A DNA stretch of 56,190 nucleotides from DATJGF01 sp035495315. Its GTDB lineage: Bacteria; Verrucomicrobiota; Verrucomicrobiia; Limisphaerales; UBA8199. Shown here piece by piece: positions 8,676 to 18,010 of this stretch. The notes beneath the pieces were generated by a model, which worked only from the letters and a program-made list of their open reading frames with translations, was not told the DNA's origin and did not search any database. The translations under genes and the position numbers were made by a program. The DNA lies in the NCBI GenBank assembly GCA_035495315.1, contig DATJGF010000015.1, positions 1-56,190 on the forward strand. Direction: 5' to 3'. The first letter of the stretch is position 1, and every line of letters starts with the position of its first letter.

Positions 8676-9154
8676 GGATAAAACTCCTGCGCGCGGAGAA
8701 TGGCGCGACAAAAGAACAGGTTTTGTCCCGAAATTGACCACTTTAGGTGGTTGCTTGAGACAGCCAACTTCATTTCACCTCGCCCGCGCCTCGAGGCTCG
8801 AGAGTATTCGCGAATTCTGACCATGACTTCCAGTTTTTGATTTGAGCACATGTCGGGCCACGATTTTGTCAAAGTTCGTTGCACAGACACGCGGTTCGGG
8901 TTCTCATGCTTATCTTTCGTTAAAGCAAATCTCACCAGGGCGATACGGCTTAACGGTTTGATCATCAAAGATCGAAGGTTGCTGCCCCGTGACGCTGTTG
9001 TCTCTCGTTTGTCGAAGTTGAGAGAACTTCAGAGTGAGGGCCTACTGGGAAGACTGAACGTTATCAGTGATAAATGCGCGCATGGTTTGTAATAGGCTAA
9101 ACTCGCTCTTTCGAACATAATCCCTGGCGAAATCGACCAACCCGTCTTGGAACG
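8676..9154. other. Intergenic region between divergent genes
   Basis: About 480 bases between the divergent sensor kinase and ABC transporter genes. It must hold both promoters, but I see no convincing -35/-10 pair, no repeat-family member and no believable small gene. Confidence 0.5.
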
Positions 9155-10177
9155 ATGATAGACGCGCAAACAGAAGCAAACGTGCCGGGTGAAGTGCATG
9201 CTCACTCTGGCGTGGTCGGCCGAATGGAGCCGATTCTGGAGCTTGTTAACGTCAGCAAGTTTTTCGGAAGCTTCAAGGCGGTGGATGATATCAGCTTCAG
9301 GGTGGAGGCGGGATCGATCTGCGGTTTTTTGGGGCCAAACGGGGCAGGCAAGACAACAACGATCCGGATGATCCTGGAAATCATCCGGCCCACCAGCGGG
9401 AGCATAACCGTGCTCGGCCACCGCTCGGCGCTGGAGGTTCGCCAGCGTTTAGGTTATTTGCCGGAAGAAAAGGGCCTTTATAAGAAGATGAAGGCCTGGA
9501 GCATCATTGCCTATTTCGCGACGCTGAAAGGGATGACTCGAAAAGCGGCGCGAGAGCGCGCTTACGAGTTGTTGGAAGCGTACGGGTTGGAAGACTTTGC
9601 CGACAAGCCCACGGATGCTCTGTCTAAAGGCATGGGTCAAAAAGTGCAACTGCTAGCCTCGATTGCGCACGACCCCGAGCTGGTGATCCTGGATGAGCCG
9701 TTTTCAGGGCTGGACCCGGTCAATCAGCAGGTGATGGAGGAAGTCATTCGGGACATGGCGGCACGCCAACACACCGTGTTGTTCTCGACGCATGTGATGC
9801 AACACGCCGAACGGTTGTGCGATCGCATTTTGCTGCTGGCCAAAGGACGCAAAATTTTCGACGGCACAATTCCCGAAGCGAAGCGATTGCTGCCGCGCCG
9901 GATTCGTTTGGAAACGGCCGACTCAATCACGCCACTGCATCAACTCCCGGAGGTGATCAGCGCGCGAAAAATAGACCATGCCAACGGCACCTTTGCCGAT
10001 AACAGCGCAATCGAATGGGAATTGGAGCTACAGGAAAAAGCTGATGCGGAAGTCATTTTGCAGGCTTGTTTCACGCGGGGAATCCGACTGCGAAACTTCA
10101 ATCAGAGCGATCCCACACTGCACGAGGTGTTTGTACGGTTGGTAGGACCGGAGGCGAGGGAGGCGGGTTTCCGATGA
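9155..10177 (+). CDS. ABC transporter ATP-binding protein (NatA-like, ABC-2 exporter)
   Basis: 340 residues with all ATPase motifs: Walker A GPNGAGKTT, Q loop region YLPEEKGLYKKM, signature LSKGMGQKVQ, Walker B LVILDEP with the catalytic Glu, D loop SGLDP and switch STHVMQHAE. The EEKGLY form after the Q loop and the roughly 100-residue C-terminal domain are typical of NatA-like ATPases of ABC-2 exporters. The first ATG is at 9155; an in-frame ATG at 9224 would begin just before the domain (MEPILELVNVSKFFG) and is equally possible, since neither has a good ribosome site. It overlaps the permease gene by four bases (ATGA). Confidence 0.9.
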   Translation: MIDAQTEANVPGEVHAHSGVVGRMEPILELVNVSKFFGSFKAVDDISFRVEAGSICGFLGPNGAGKTTTIRMILEIIRPTSGSITVLGHRSALEVRQRLGYLPEEKGLYKKMKAWSIIAYFATLKGMTRKAARERAYELLEAYGLEDFADKPTDALSKGMGQKVQLLASIAHDPELVILDEPFSGLDPVNQQVMEEVIRDMAARQHTVLFSTHVMQHAERLCDRILLLAKGRKIFDGTIPEAKRLLPRRIRLETADSITPLHQLPEVISARKIDHANGTFADNSAIEWELELQEKADAEVILQACFTRGIRLRNFNQSDPTLHEVFVRLVGPEAREAGFR

Positions 10178-11769
10178 AATACGCGCTTTTAGTCGCTTGG
10201 CGCGAATACGCCGAGAACGCGAAGACCAAAGGGTTCTGGATCGGCTTGTTCCTGATGCCGACGATCCTTTTCCTTTCGGCCCAGGTCCCGATCTGGCTGG
10301 AAGAGAAGGCGACGCCGACGCGGTCGTATGTGTTGGTGGATCAAGCGGGTAGTTTCGAGCCGGTCATAGAGTTGGGGCTGGAAAGGAGTTACCAGCAGAA
10401 AGTCCTGGCTGCTCTGAATGATTACGCCCGGAAATATGCGACCGCGGCGACCGGAGCCGCGGCTGGGCAGCTCAATTCCGATCCGTTGAGCGCCTTTGGC
10501 GAAGGCAATTCCGGGGCGCTCGACGCCTTTATCAACAAGGGCGGCAAAGCTTTTTTCCTGACGCACCTACGTCCGCGGCTGAAGTCGGCGGCGCCTGAAT
10601 TCAAGGAACCGCGCCGACTGTTCCAACGGGCGACACTGCCGGTGGGGATCAACAGCCAAGGGGATCTTGCGGGAATCGCAGAGACCCTGAAGCCCTATTT
10701 GCGCGGCGAAAAAAAGCTACGAGCCGGTGGTGAAGAATCGGAATTAGGAGCGGCGATTTTGATACCGACTGGGATCGAAGGAGAAGTGGTACGGCCTAAA
10801 GATAGTCGCGGCCCTGCTGCCGGGGCTCTCGCCGGGAGTGTCGGTATTCATCAGGTCCAATATTGGTCCGTGAGTGCTTCGGATTTTGGCCTGCGCTCTG
10901 AAATCGAGCAGGCGGTCAATGGCGAAATCCGACGGCGCGAATACCTGGCCCGGGGTATTGACGGGGCAGTGATCGGGCAAGTGGAGGCGACGTATATCCC
11001 GTTCACCAGCCTTAATCCGAAGAAAGAAAAGGGCAAAGAAGCGGTCAATATAATTGATACGATCAAGCAATGGGCGCCGAGTGGATTCGTGTATCTCTTA
11101 TGGCTTGCGATCTTTGTGATCATCCAGATGCTGCTGAATAACACGATCGAGGAGAAATCCAATCGCATCATCGAGGTCTTGCTCTCTTCCGTAACGCCCG
11201 GAGAATTGATGATGGGCAAATTATTCGGGATCGCGGCGATTGGCTTAACCATGGTCGGCGCCTGGATGTTGGCTTTGTTCGGCATCCTGAGTTGGAAGGT
11301 GGGCGGCGCGTCCGAGGTCGCGGGTCAGCTGTTAACGGTCTTGAAAGCATCAAACCTGGTGCCGTTATTCTCCATTTATTTCTTGCTCGGCTACTTGATG
11401 TACGCGGCGTTCATCCTGTCGGTTGGAAGTGTCTGCAATACATTGAAAGAGGCGCAAAGCTACATGGGGGTGCTAACGATGATCATGATGATCCCGCTCC
11501 TTACGATGACTTTTATTCCGAAAGACCCGAACGGCTCGCTCGCACGGATCCTTTCCTGGATTCCACTTTATACACCATTCACCATGATGAATCGCGCGAC
11601 GGCTGATCCACCGCTAGTCGATTTGATTGGCACCTTTGTGCTGCTGGTCGCCACAACCGTGTTGGCGTTGTGGATGAGCGGCAAAATCTTCCGCCTCGGT
11701 ATCCTGCGCACAGGTCAACCGCCCAAAGTTATTGAAATGTTGCGTTGGGCGCTTCGGAGAAGCTCGTGA
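10174..11769 (+). CDS. ABC-2 type transporter permease (NatB-like)
   Basis: 531 residues. The frame is open further upstream, but the ATG at 10174 overlaps the TGA of the ATPase gene, which indicates translational coupling and sets the start. One membrane helix at about 20-36 is followed by a large extracytoplasmic domain (about 40-300), then about five helices. The NTIEEKSNRIIEVLLSSVTPGELMMGK stretch (about 320-346) is the hallmark of the NatB/ABC-2 family. With the ATPase it should form an exporter; NatAB of Bacillus exports sodium, others export lipids, peptides or drugs. The cargo is unknown. Confidence 0.88.
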   Translation: MKYALLVAWREYAENAKTKGFWIGLFLMPTILFLSAQVPIWLEEKATPTRSYVLVDQAGSFEPVIELGLERSYQQKVLAALNDYARKYATAATGAAAGQLNSDPLSAFGEGNSGALDAFINKGGKAFFLTHLRPRLKSAAPEFKEPRRLFQRATLPVGINSQGDLAGIAETLKPYLRGEKKLRAGGEESELGAAILIPTGIEGEVVRPKDSRGPAAGALAGSVGIHQVQYWSVSASDFGLRSEIEQAVNGEIRRREYLARGIDGAVIGQVEATYIPFTSLNPKKEKGKEAVNIIDTIKQWAPSGFVYLLWLAIFVIIQMLLNNTIEEKSNRIIEVLLSSVTPGELMMGKLFGIAAIGLTMVGAWMLALFGILSWKVGGASEVAGQLLTVLKASNLVPLFSIYFLLGYLMYAAFILSVGSVCNTLKEAQSYMGVLTMIMMIPLLTMTFIPKDPNGSLARILSWIPLYTPFTMMNRATADPPLVDLIGTFVLLVATTVLALWMSGKIFRLGILRTGQPPKVIEMLRWALRRSS

Positions 11770-12209
11770 AATCATTCCGGGATCGTTGTCAACCTAACGC
11801 CATTTTGTGTTACTAACGACTTGTCCCCAAAAATGTAGGCGATGACGTAAGGAGACGGATGATAACACTGTTTTCGCGTTGAATCCGCCTTCTCACGCGG
11901 CGGCGATGGCAAAGTTGCATATGTTCCATCCAAAACGTGTTCACCTAATAGAGGGCTTGGTTCTGCTGGTTTGACGCTATGAATGTTACGGAGCGCGTTG
12001 TGGGTTAATACGGATACATTCTGACGCGCCCTTCTGTTGACAGCAATTATCCTGCGCGTTAAACATAAACCGTCGAGTGTTCGGGCCAGCCAGCGGTGCA
12101 TGTAAAATCAAATCGAAGGATAACCGAAAGGCTTTTTGCGGGCGGGCTACAGCGTCACCCAAGGTGATGTTGCGGTCTTTTCCGCGAGCAAGTAGCTCAG
12201 TGAAAAGAT
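11770..12209. other. Intergenic region with a decayed family A inverted repeat
   Basis: TGTAGGCGATGACGTAAGGAGACGG at about 11834-11858 matches the arm of the hairpins at 3176 and 4196. The opposing arm near 11884-11906 (CCGCCTTCTCACGCGG) has diverged. Nothing else in these 440 bases can be supported; a short tRNA-like string at 12189-12202 is coincidental. Confidence 0.6.
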
Positions 12210-14216
12210 ATGATCAAGAAGTTTGTTCCGTCTAAGCTTCGAGCGAACTTCATTCCAGCAGGGGCCAGTGCGTCCGAGCTCGCTTTCTGGATTTTCATTG
12301 GTCTGGCTCCGGTCCTGAGCTCTCTGGGCGCAAACTGCGATCCGCCTCCTAACGACATCATTGGCTGGTGGTCCGGGGACGGCGACGGCAGTGATATTTA
12401 CAGCACAAACACCGGCACGCTAGGGGGAGGGGCCATCGCTACGACCCCAGGGATTGTCGGCACGGCTTTCCTGTTCGACGGCACCAACAGCTATGTCTCG
12501 ATTCCGGACTCGCAGGCCCTACACCCCACTAACTTCACGATCGAGGCTTGGATACGCTGTGATAATTTGGACACTCCTTCCATTAATTCATATCCGGGCC
12601 AGCAATACATTATTTTTCATCAGAATTCCCAAAGCGGTAACTTTGAGGGCTTCGATATCGCTAAAGACCGTGAACCGCGATATATCGGCACCAATGATAC
12701 CTGGTGTTTCGAAGTCTCTTCGCCAACCGGGAGTAATGTGTTCGTCGAATCGTTAACTTTGGTCCGGACCAACGAGTGGTTCCATATCGCTGGGGTGCGC
12801 GCAAACGACTACATCCAGATATATGTGAATGGAAAACTCGAGGCACAGACCAATGTGTATTTCCCTACAGATTACGGCAATCACCCGCTTTATTTCGCCA
12901 CCACGGGGCAGAGCTATTATGATCACAAGTTCGCCGGGGCACTCGATGAAGTGACGCTCTATAACCGGGTTTTGTCGGCTTCCGAGATAGCTGCAATTTA
13001 TGCGGCCGGTGCGGCAGGCAAGTGCAAACCGCTCAACCCGCCCACGGTTACGATGCAGCCTCAGAGCCAAACGGTATCGCTGGGCGGCAACGCCCTTTTC
13101 ACAGTGGCCGCTTCGGGCGCTCCCCCGTTGAGCTATCAATGGCGATTCAACGACGCACCCATAGCCGGGGCTACCACGACCAGCCTTGCAGTCAATAGCG
13201 CCCAATCCTCCAATTCTGGCATTTACACCGTGCTGGTAACCAACAGTATCGGATCGGCGACTAGCGCGGTAGCTACCCTCACGGTTAATTTGCCCGGGAC
13301 CTGCGCCCCCGCGCCGCCAAATCTGGTCGGTTGGTGGACCGCTGATGGTAGTGCTGCCGATTATCTGGGCCTTAACAACGGCACACTGCAGGGAACCGCC
13401 ACAGCCAATGCCGCAGGTGAAGTCGCCCAAGCCTTCAGTTTCGACGGGGTGAATGGCTACGTCCAAGTGCCTAATTCGGCTGCGCTCAATCCAACCAATC
13501 TCACAATCGAGGCCTGGGTGCTGTTTAATTCATTAGATTCAGCGGGCAACGCCTTGGCAGGGCAGCAATATATTGTGTTCAAACAAAATTCCCGAAGTGG
13601 CGCCTTCGAAGGCTATTTCTTAGGCAAAGTGCGCGGCTCTGGTGGTGACTACTTTTCTTTTGGGGTCACCTCGGCCTCGGGAGTATCTGCCGGAGTGGGT
13701 TCTACGACGCCGATCTCCACTGGAATCTGGTACCATGTGGCTGCCGTCCGGGGGAGCGACTTCATCCAGCTTTTCGTCAATGGGCGGTTGGTCGGGCAGA
13801 CCGGCGTCAGTTTTCCTCAGGATTATGGGAGCTTCCCGCTCTTCTTCGGCTCCTCCGGCCAATCGTACTGGGATCGTAAATTTGCCGGCCTGTTGGACGA
13901 GATTTCCCTCTATGACCGGGCGTTGTCGGCTTCAGAGATTTCGGCCATCTATGCCGCTGGGGCGGCGGGCAAATGTAAAGCCCCGGCCTTACGCCTGTTT
14001 TCGCCAGTGGTGAACAACGGACAAGTTACCGTGACATGGCAAAGCGTTGCTGGTGTGAAATACTTCCTGGAGCGCAGCAGCGATTTGGCAGCGCCGTCCC
14101 CGGTGTTTACACCTTTGGCCACAGGTATTGTGGGCCAGGAAGGGACGACCGTCTACGTCGACAGCAACCTGCCAAGTTCGAGTATGTTCTTTTATCGCGT
14201 CGGCATCGAGAATTGA
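12210..14216 (+). CDS. Secreted LamG-Ig-LamG protein
   Basis: 668 residues. After a signal or anchor segment (about 24-45) come a LamG/concanavalin-like domain (about 47-270: IIGWWSGDGDGSD, FTIEAWIRC, KFAGALDEVTLYNRVLSASEI), an Ig-like domain (about 277-358: PQSQTVSLGGNALFTVAASG, YQWRFNDAPIAG), a second LamG domain (about 368-590) and a C-terminal beta domain (about 595-668) with WQSVAGVKYFLERSSDLA, a tail I associate with Verrucomicrobia secreted proteins. The two LamG domains share most of their motifs, including the ASEIAAIYAAGAAGKCK end, so they arose by duplication. Probably an extracellular carbohydrate-binding or adhesion protein. No enzyme domain is present. Confidence 0.88.
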   Translation: MIKKFVPSKLRANFIPAGASASELAFWIFIGLAPVLSSLGANCDPPPNDIIGWWSGDGDGSDIYSTNTGTLGGGAIATTPGIVGTAFLFDGTNSYVSIPDSQALHPTNFTIEAWIRCDNLDTPSINSYPGQQYIIFHQNSQSGNFEGFDIAKDREPRYIGTNDTWCFEVSSPTGSNVFVESLTLVRTNEWFHIAGVRANDYIQIYVNGKLEAQTNVYFPTDYGNHPLYFATTGQSYYDHKFAGALDEVTLYNRVLSASEIAAIYAAGAAGKCKPLNPPTVTMQPQSQTVSLGGNALFTVAASGAPPLSYQWRFNDAPIAGATTTSLAVNSAQSSNSGIYTVLVTNSIGSATSAVATLTVNLPGTCAPAPPNLVGWWTADGSAADYLGLNNGTLQGTATANAAGEVAQAFSFDGVNGYVQVPNSAALNPTNLTIEAWVLFNSLDSAGNALAGQQYIVFKQNSRSGAFEGYFLGKVRGSGGDYFSFGVTSASGVSAGVGSTTPISTGIWYHVAAVRGSDFIQLFVNGRLVGQTGVSFPQDYGSFPLFFGSSGQSYWDRKFAGLLDEISLYDRALSASEISAIYAAGAAGKCKAPALRLFSPVVNNGQVTVTWQSVAGVKYFLERSSDLAAPSPVFTPLATGIVGQEGTTVYVDSNLPSSSMFFYRVGIEN

Positions 14217-14452
14217 AGTTTCAGGTTTGGCCTTTCTCCCCTGCTCCAAGAAGGCAACCAGGCGCTGTGGACGAACACCTGGGACTTCATTAGTATCCAG
14301 ACCAACGGAGATGTTAAGAATCTCCCGGTCTTTGGATTAGGAGGCAAGGCTCCTCGCAAGACTACGTCTGGGCCAATAACTGATTCGACTCCCGAAGACC
14401 AGTTAGCAGTGCCGAATCGATGCCGCTTCCCGCTCGACTTAGAGGTGGCAGT

Positions 14453-15088
14453 ATGCGTTTATTAACGGGACACTGGTTTATGCGACACTCGTTTGTGGCA
14501 GAAGGTTTCGGCGTGCGGCTTCGGCCCGTGCAGTTGGAAGATGCTGAATTCATCGTGTGGCTGCGACATTTGGAGCGTGCTCAGGGGAAACTGGGGGATT
14601 CAGCGGGCGACGTCGCGAGCCAGGAAGCCTGGTTGCGGACCTATTTCGAACGGGACGGGGACTATTATTTCCTGGTGGAAACCCTGAGCGGCACCCCGCT
14701 GGGCACGCACGGCCTGTACGGGGTGAGGGAGACCAGCGCGGAAGCCGGCCGGCTGATCATCCGGCCGGAAGCGCCCGCGGCCGTTCCGACTTCATTTGTG
14801 ACTTTCGATCTGGCTTTCGACAAGATGGGGTTTACCGAAATGCGCGGCACCTCGATCGCCAGTAATGTCAAGGTCCACTCGTATGTCGAGAAGTTTGGGT
14901 TTCGAAAGGTCCGAGTTGAATCGGGGGGCCGGGTGATCGCGGGCGAACCGGTCGATATCGTGCATTTTGCGATGTCGGCAGCGGAATGGGCTCAGAACCG
15001 CGAACGGGTGATCCCCATGGCCCGCTATGCGGAGGCGCGGGTACGAGCTTGGGATCGCAAGCAAGTGGAATTGCGCGAGGCCAAGTGA
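14453..15088 (+). CDS. GNAT family N-acetyltransferase
   Basis: 211 residues. The start chosen is the ATG at 14453, which has AGAGGTGG six bases upstream; 14420 and 14480 are alternatives. The pattern VRLRPVQLEDAEFIVWLR at the N-terminus and YVEKFGFRKV near 155-165 fits a GNAT fold of the RimJ or aminoglycoside-acetyltransferase-like group. The usual acetyl-CoA loop (Q/RxxGxG/A) is not clear: the expected place reads LIIRPEAPAAVPTSF. The C-terminal tail of about 35 residues is highly charged. Substrate unknown. It is followed by a family C inverted repeat. Confidence 0.7.
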   Translation: MRLLTGHWFMRHSFVAEGFGVRLRPVQLEDAEFIVWLRHLERAQGKLGDSAGDVASQEAWLRTYFERDGDYYFLVETLSGTPLGTHGLYGVRETSAEAGRLIIRPEAPAAVPTSFVTFDLAFDKMGFTEMRGTSIASNVKVHSYVEKFGFRKVRVESGGRVIAGEPVDIVHFAMSAAEWAQNRERVIPMARYAEARVRAWDRKQVELREAK

Positions 15089-15144
15089 CCAAGCCGGGAT
15101 GGGGAAACAGAAGGTTTTGAACAGAAGGACACTAAGAGCTCAAC

Positions 15145-15293
15145 TACGGATGGACACGGATAAACACGGATGAGAATCCCTTGCGTAGCGCATCTGCGCG
15201 AACCGAGGTCGGTCAGTGAATGGTGGCCTGCGTACTGGCGATAACGCTTTACTTCTTTTGGCTAGAATCCGTGTTCATCGGTGTCCATCCGTG
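15145..15293. repeat. Inverted repeat, family C (ACGGATGGACACGGAT)
   Basis: The left arm at about 15145-15177 consists of tandem ACGGAT-containing units (ACGGATGGACACGGAT, AACACGGATGA). The right arm at about 15264-15293 is its reverse complement with two or three mismatches. It lies between the convergent GNAT and FabZ genes. Similar ATCCGTGTCCATCCGTG strings are, from memory, common between genes in Verrucomicrobia and Planctomycetes genomes. Confidence 0.85.
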
Positions 15294-15347
15294 ATTTCTG
15301 ACTGCATCGATCCGGGCCTTAGGTTGTGGGTTACGCTCCCAGGTTTG

Positions 15348-15794
15348 TTACATGGTCTTTCTGGCGAAACTCAATTTACCTTGCGCAACGACGATGTCAT
15401 TTACTCGCAGAACGCCTTCGACCAGGGCCGCGCGGTCCACCATCTTGACCACATTTACCTCGATGATCAGCGTATGACCAGGCAGGACTGGGACCAAAAA
15501 GCGCATGTCATTGATGACGCCCAGAACCATGAATTCCCCCTCCTTCAGCCCCAGGCCAGTGGAGTGGCTGAACAGCAGCGAGGCGGCCTGGCCGAAGGCT
15601 TCGACCATCATGGTTCCCGGCATAACGGCGAACTCCGGGAAATGCCCCAGGAGTTGAATCTCATTTCCGGTCACGTTTTTGAGCGCTTTGATGCTTTTTC
15701 CGGGCACCAATTCGAGGACGCGGTCCACCATGAGCATGGGGAATCTCTGCTTGAGCAGCTTGCGCACCTCTTCGAATTCCAGAGTCATAAACAT
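15348..15794 (-). CDS. FabZ/FabA-like 3-hydroxyacyl-ACP dehydratase
   Basis: 148 residues, a single hotdog fold. It has the FabZ core RFPMLMVDRVLEL, then GHFPEFAVMPGTMMVEAFGQAA with catalytic His51 and Glu65. FabZ removes water from 3-hydroxyacyl-ACP to give trans-2-enoyl-ACP. It is the last gene of the operon that runs down from 20837, 29 bases after the methyltransferase. A housekeeping fabZ normally sits with lpxD/lpxA or fab genes; here its partners are LuxC, LuxE and an ACP, so it more likely serves the specialised acyl pathway. The ATG at 15800 minus 6 (15794) is the first start; MTLEFEEV two codons later is an alternative. Confidence 0.88.
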   Translation of the reverse strand: MFMTLEFEEVRKLLKQRFPMLMVDRVLELVPGKSIKALKNVTGNEIQLLGHFPEFAVMPGTMMVEAFGQAASLLFSHSTGLGLKEGEFMVLGVINDMRFLVPVLPGHTLIIEVNVVKMVDRAALVEGVLRVNDIVVAQGKLSFARKTM

Positions 15795-15823
15795 ACGAAA
15801 GCTGTCGAGTTCAGTTCATGGGT

Positions 15824-16720
15824 TCAGCGCTTGCGCAGGATCATGGCCATTGCCCGCGGCAGAAACCGTGCACCTGGAGCCGGAGCATTCGCGTCACAAA
15901 CCAGACGCGTAACGCGCAGGCCGACCTCCTCGGCCAGTTTCAGGACTTCGCTTTCGTGATGGAATTCGTAGATATGGTCCTTCTGCGCGGACTCCAGCGC
16001 GGTGCTGAAGAAAACCAGGCCGCCGGGGGCCAGGTAATGCGCCATGGCTTTGAATAGAGGACGGGGATCCTCCAGATGTTCGGCTAACATGGCGGCGACG
16101 ATGCCCTGATAGAGCTCGTGGGAGCCATTAGTCTCGAGTTTCAAGGCGTCTTTAACTTCGAATCGAACGCGTTCGGTATGCCCCGACACGCCGAGCAAGC
16201 GGTGCGCAATGGCCACCGCGGGAGGACTGATGTCGAGCCCGTGCGCCTTAATATCGGGCCTTTCCTCAGCGGCCAGCAAGCTCAGGACCCCGTGGCCGCA
16301 GGCCAGCTCGAGCATATTGGCTCCGGGCGGAAGAGCCTTGAGGAAATGATCACGGTACAGGTTGATATGCTCAACGACCGCGGGCCAAAAGGGATAAATT
16401 AAGATGGCCGCCCACATATAGGGGACCATATAGCCCGCATCTTCGTAAACCTCGGACATGATGTCGGGCAGGTCCTTGGGCGTATAACGGCCCATTTTTT
16501 CGTAAAGCTGTTGCGCCTTCCAAACGCCCAGGGAGTACTTGGCGTAACCCTTTGCGGCGTCTTCGAAAGCGCGGTCGCCATAGGCGCTTTGGGCCCATCG
16601 AGCCAAGGGGTCCAGAAGCCAGGAACAGGCTGCTGGATTGGCGGCGACGGTAGCCTCGGCAGCGGGTGCGAACATACGGGCATGTTTCTGCAGATTGACA
16701 AGAAAGGGATTTGTGTTCAT
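15824..16720 (-). CDS. SAM-dependent methyltransferase of the acyl-reductase operon
   Basis: 298 residues. A class I Rossmann methyltransferase domain spans about 132-270 with motif I LELACGHGVLSLLA (137-150), motif II AHGLDISPPAVA and post-motifs AMAHYLAPGGLVFF. Before it lies an N-terminal region of about 130 residues rich in Trp, Tyr and Ala, with no similarity I recognise, which may bind the acyl or ACP substrate. It lies 33 bases after the luxC-like gene and 29 before fabZ. The methyl acceptor is unknown; an acyl chain carbon, a carboxylate or a hydroxyl are all possible. Confidence 0.82.
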   Translation of the reverse strand: MNTNPFLVNLQKHARMFAPAAEATVAANPAACSWLLDPLARWAQSAYGDRAFEDAAKGYAKYSLGVWKAQQLYEKMGRYTPKDLPDIMSEVYEDAGYMVPYMWAAILIYPFWPAVVEHINLYRDHFLKALPPGANMLELACGHGVLSLLAAEERPDIKAHGLDISPPAVAIAHRLLGVSGHTERVRFEVKDALKLETNGSHELYQGIVAAMLAEHLEDPRPLFKAMAHYLAPGGLVFFSTALESAQKDHIYEFHHESEVLKLAEEVGLRVTRLVCDANAPAPGARFLPRAMAMILRKR

Positions 16721-16753
16721 GGCATTCGCGATTGATTTCTGTCTAGTTGATAC

Positions 16754-18010
16754 TTACTCCTTTGAAACGACGTGGCGGACCATCCGAACCATTGGCCGGA
16801 TAAGGTCGGCCCCGTCCCAGGGCGGGATAAAGACATGCATGCGGCCCAGCTTCACGATCCGATCGACACCCCGCCTGGCGGCCAGTTCGGCCAGTTTTAC
16901 TTCCTTCTCAGGATCGGCTATCGCCAAGCCTAAGGTCTGCACGTTCCCATCAAATTTCGCGACAGGATCGAATAAGTTGTCCACTTCCAACACAGTCAAA
17001 GTTTTTCCCTGGGTGGGCTGGGGAATCACGGCACCGCGCCCGACCAGTAATGTCCAGTCGGGTCCTGGCGGGAAGAGAGCCTGGTGAGCGGTATCGTCCA
17101 GGAGCCACGAAGCGCGCGCCTGGCAGATGGCGGAAGTCAACGCCGCAGGTATGGTAAGACGGGGATGGGCCTGGTTCTCGGCGGCAAATGCCCGCCGGAG
17201 AGCGGAAACAAACCCATCAATCGATTGGCTCTCCCGCTTTTCGAGGAGCAGGGTTTGCGGCGAGGAGCAGGCTTGTTGGTCAAACTGCCAGACATCGCGG
17301 GCGATGCGCTGGCACCAGGTTGCGTGTTGCTGGGGGTCGCTCCAGGTCGCTGCGTCCATTGCGGCAACCGAGATACGGGGGCCAAAAACAGCCAGGCGAG
17401 CCCAATGAGGGAAAGGTAATGAGCGGACATTCAGCACCGCTTCTTTACCGCCCCAGATCATCGCGCCATCAACCGACTCCGCCATCGCTTGCAGCAAGTC
17501 CTGTTGTGTGTGCTCGAATACTGTGAAATGCAGCTTGCTCAGTACGGACCGCTCGGGGTCGCTGTCGGCCAGGAGCTGGATCAAACGTCGAGTGACCTCA
17601 ACCAGGCCCGAAGGGATCCGGACCAAGGCTGCGTTGCCGCCCAACAATGCGCAGGTCATGGACAGGAGCGGCTGGATTTCAATATTGCCAGCTGGCCAAT
17701 GCCCGACCACACCCACCGGAAACGGCTTGAGCTGCGCGCGGCCGTCTGCGGTCCATCCACCCTGTAAGGCAGCGCTCCCCAGTTCCCGGGCCAGGATCGG
17801 CTCCAGCGTGCCGCGCCGCAGCCAGAGCCGCAGAAATGGGACTCCCGGGATGGCGTCCAACTCCCGCGCCCCCAACCGAGCTGCCCAGGTTTCGAAAACC
17901 CCCAGGACTTCAGCGATTTTGAAGTCCGTTTCGTCCACAACCCGGCGGAGCCTCACGCCGGCCGTCGTGATATCGGCGGGCGAATCGGCGGTTTGGACAA
18001 GGTCGATCAT
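16754..18010 (-). CDS. LuxC-like acyl-CoA/acyl-protein reductase
   Basis: 418 residues from the ATG at 18010, which overlaps the TGA of the upstream luxE-like gene by four bases; a longer frame to 18082 lies inside that gene and is rejected. LuxC belongs to the aldehyde dehydrogenase superfamily and reduces an acyl group, passed through an active-site Cys, to aldehyde with NADPH. Visible motifs: GHWPAGNIEIQPLLSM (about 103-118), LLGGNAALVRIPSG (about 122-135), QFDQQACSSPQ with candidate catalytic Cys248. In luminous bacteria LuxC supplies tetradecanal to luciferase; no luxA or luxB is in the window, so the aldehyde has another use. Confidence 0.88.
   Translation of the reverse strand: MIDLVQTADSPADITTAGVRLRRVVDETDFKIAEVLGVFETWAARLGARELDAIPGVPFLRLWLRRGTLEPILARELGSAALQGGWTADGRAQLKPFPVGVVGHWPAGNIEIQPLLSMTCALLGGNAALVRIPSGLVEVTRRLIQLLADSDPERSVLSKLHFTVFEHTQQDLLQAMAESVDGAMIWGGKEAVLNVRSLPFPHWARLAVFGPRISVAAMDAATWSDPQQHATWCQRIARDVWQFDQQACSSPQTLLLEKRESQSIDGFVSALRRAFAAENQAHPRLTIPAALTSAICQARASWLLDDTAHQALFPPGPDWTLLVGRGAVIPQPTQGKTLTVLEVDNLFDPVAKFDGNVQTLGLAIADPEKEVKLAELAARRGVDRIVKLGRMHVFIPPWDGADLIRPMVRMVRHVVSKE

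Noticed and set aside
12185..12209. tRNA-like string GTAGCTCAGTG before the LamG gene
   Set aside because: Only the D-arm-like segment is present; no acceptor, anticodon or T-arm can be paired around it.
15216..15959. A 247-codon plus-strand frame
   Set aside because: It is antisense to FabZ and the methyltransferase start, with no recognisable domain; FabZ on the other strand has catalytic residues.
16754..18010. Bioluminescence (lux) operon
   Set aside because: LuxC and LuxE are present, but no luciferase subunits or flavin genes are in the window, so light production is not supported.
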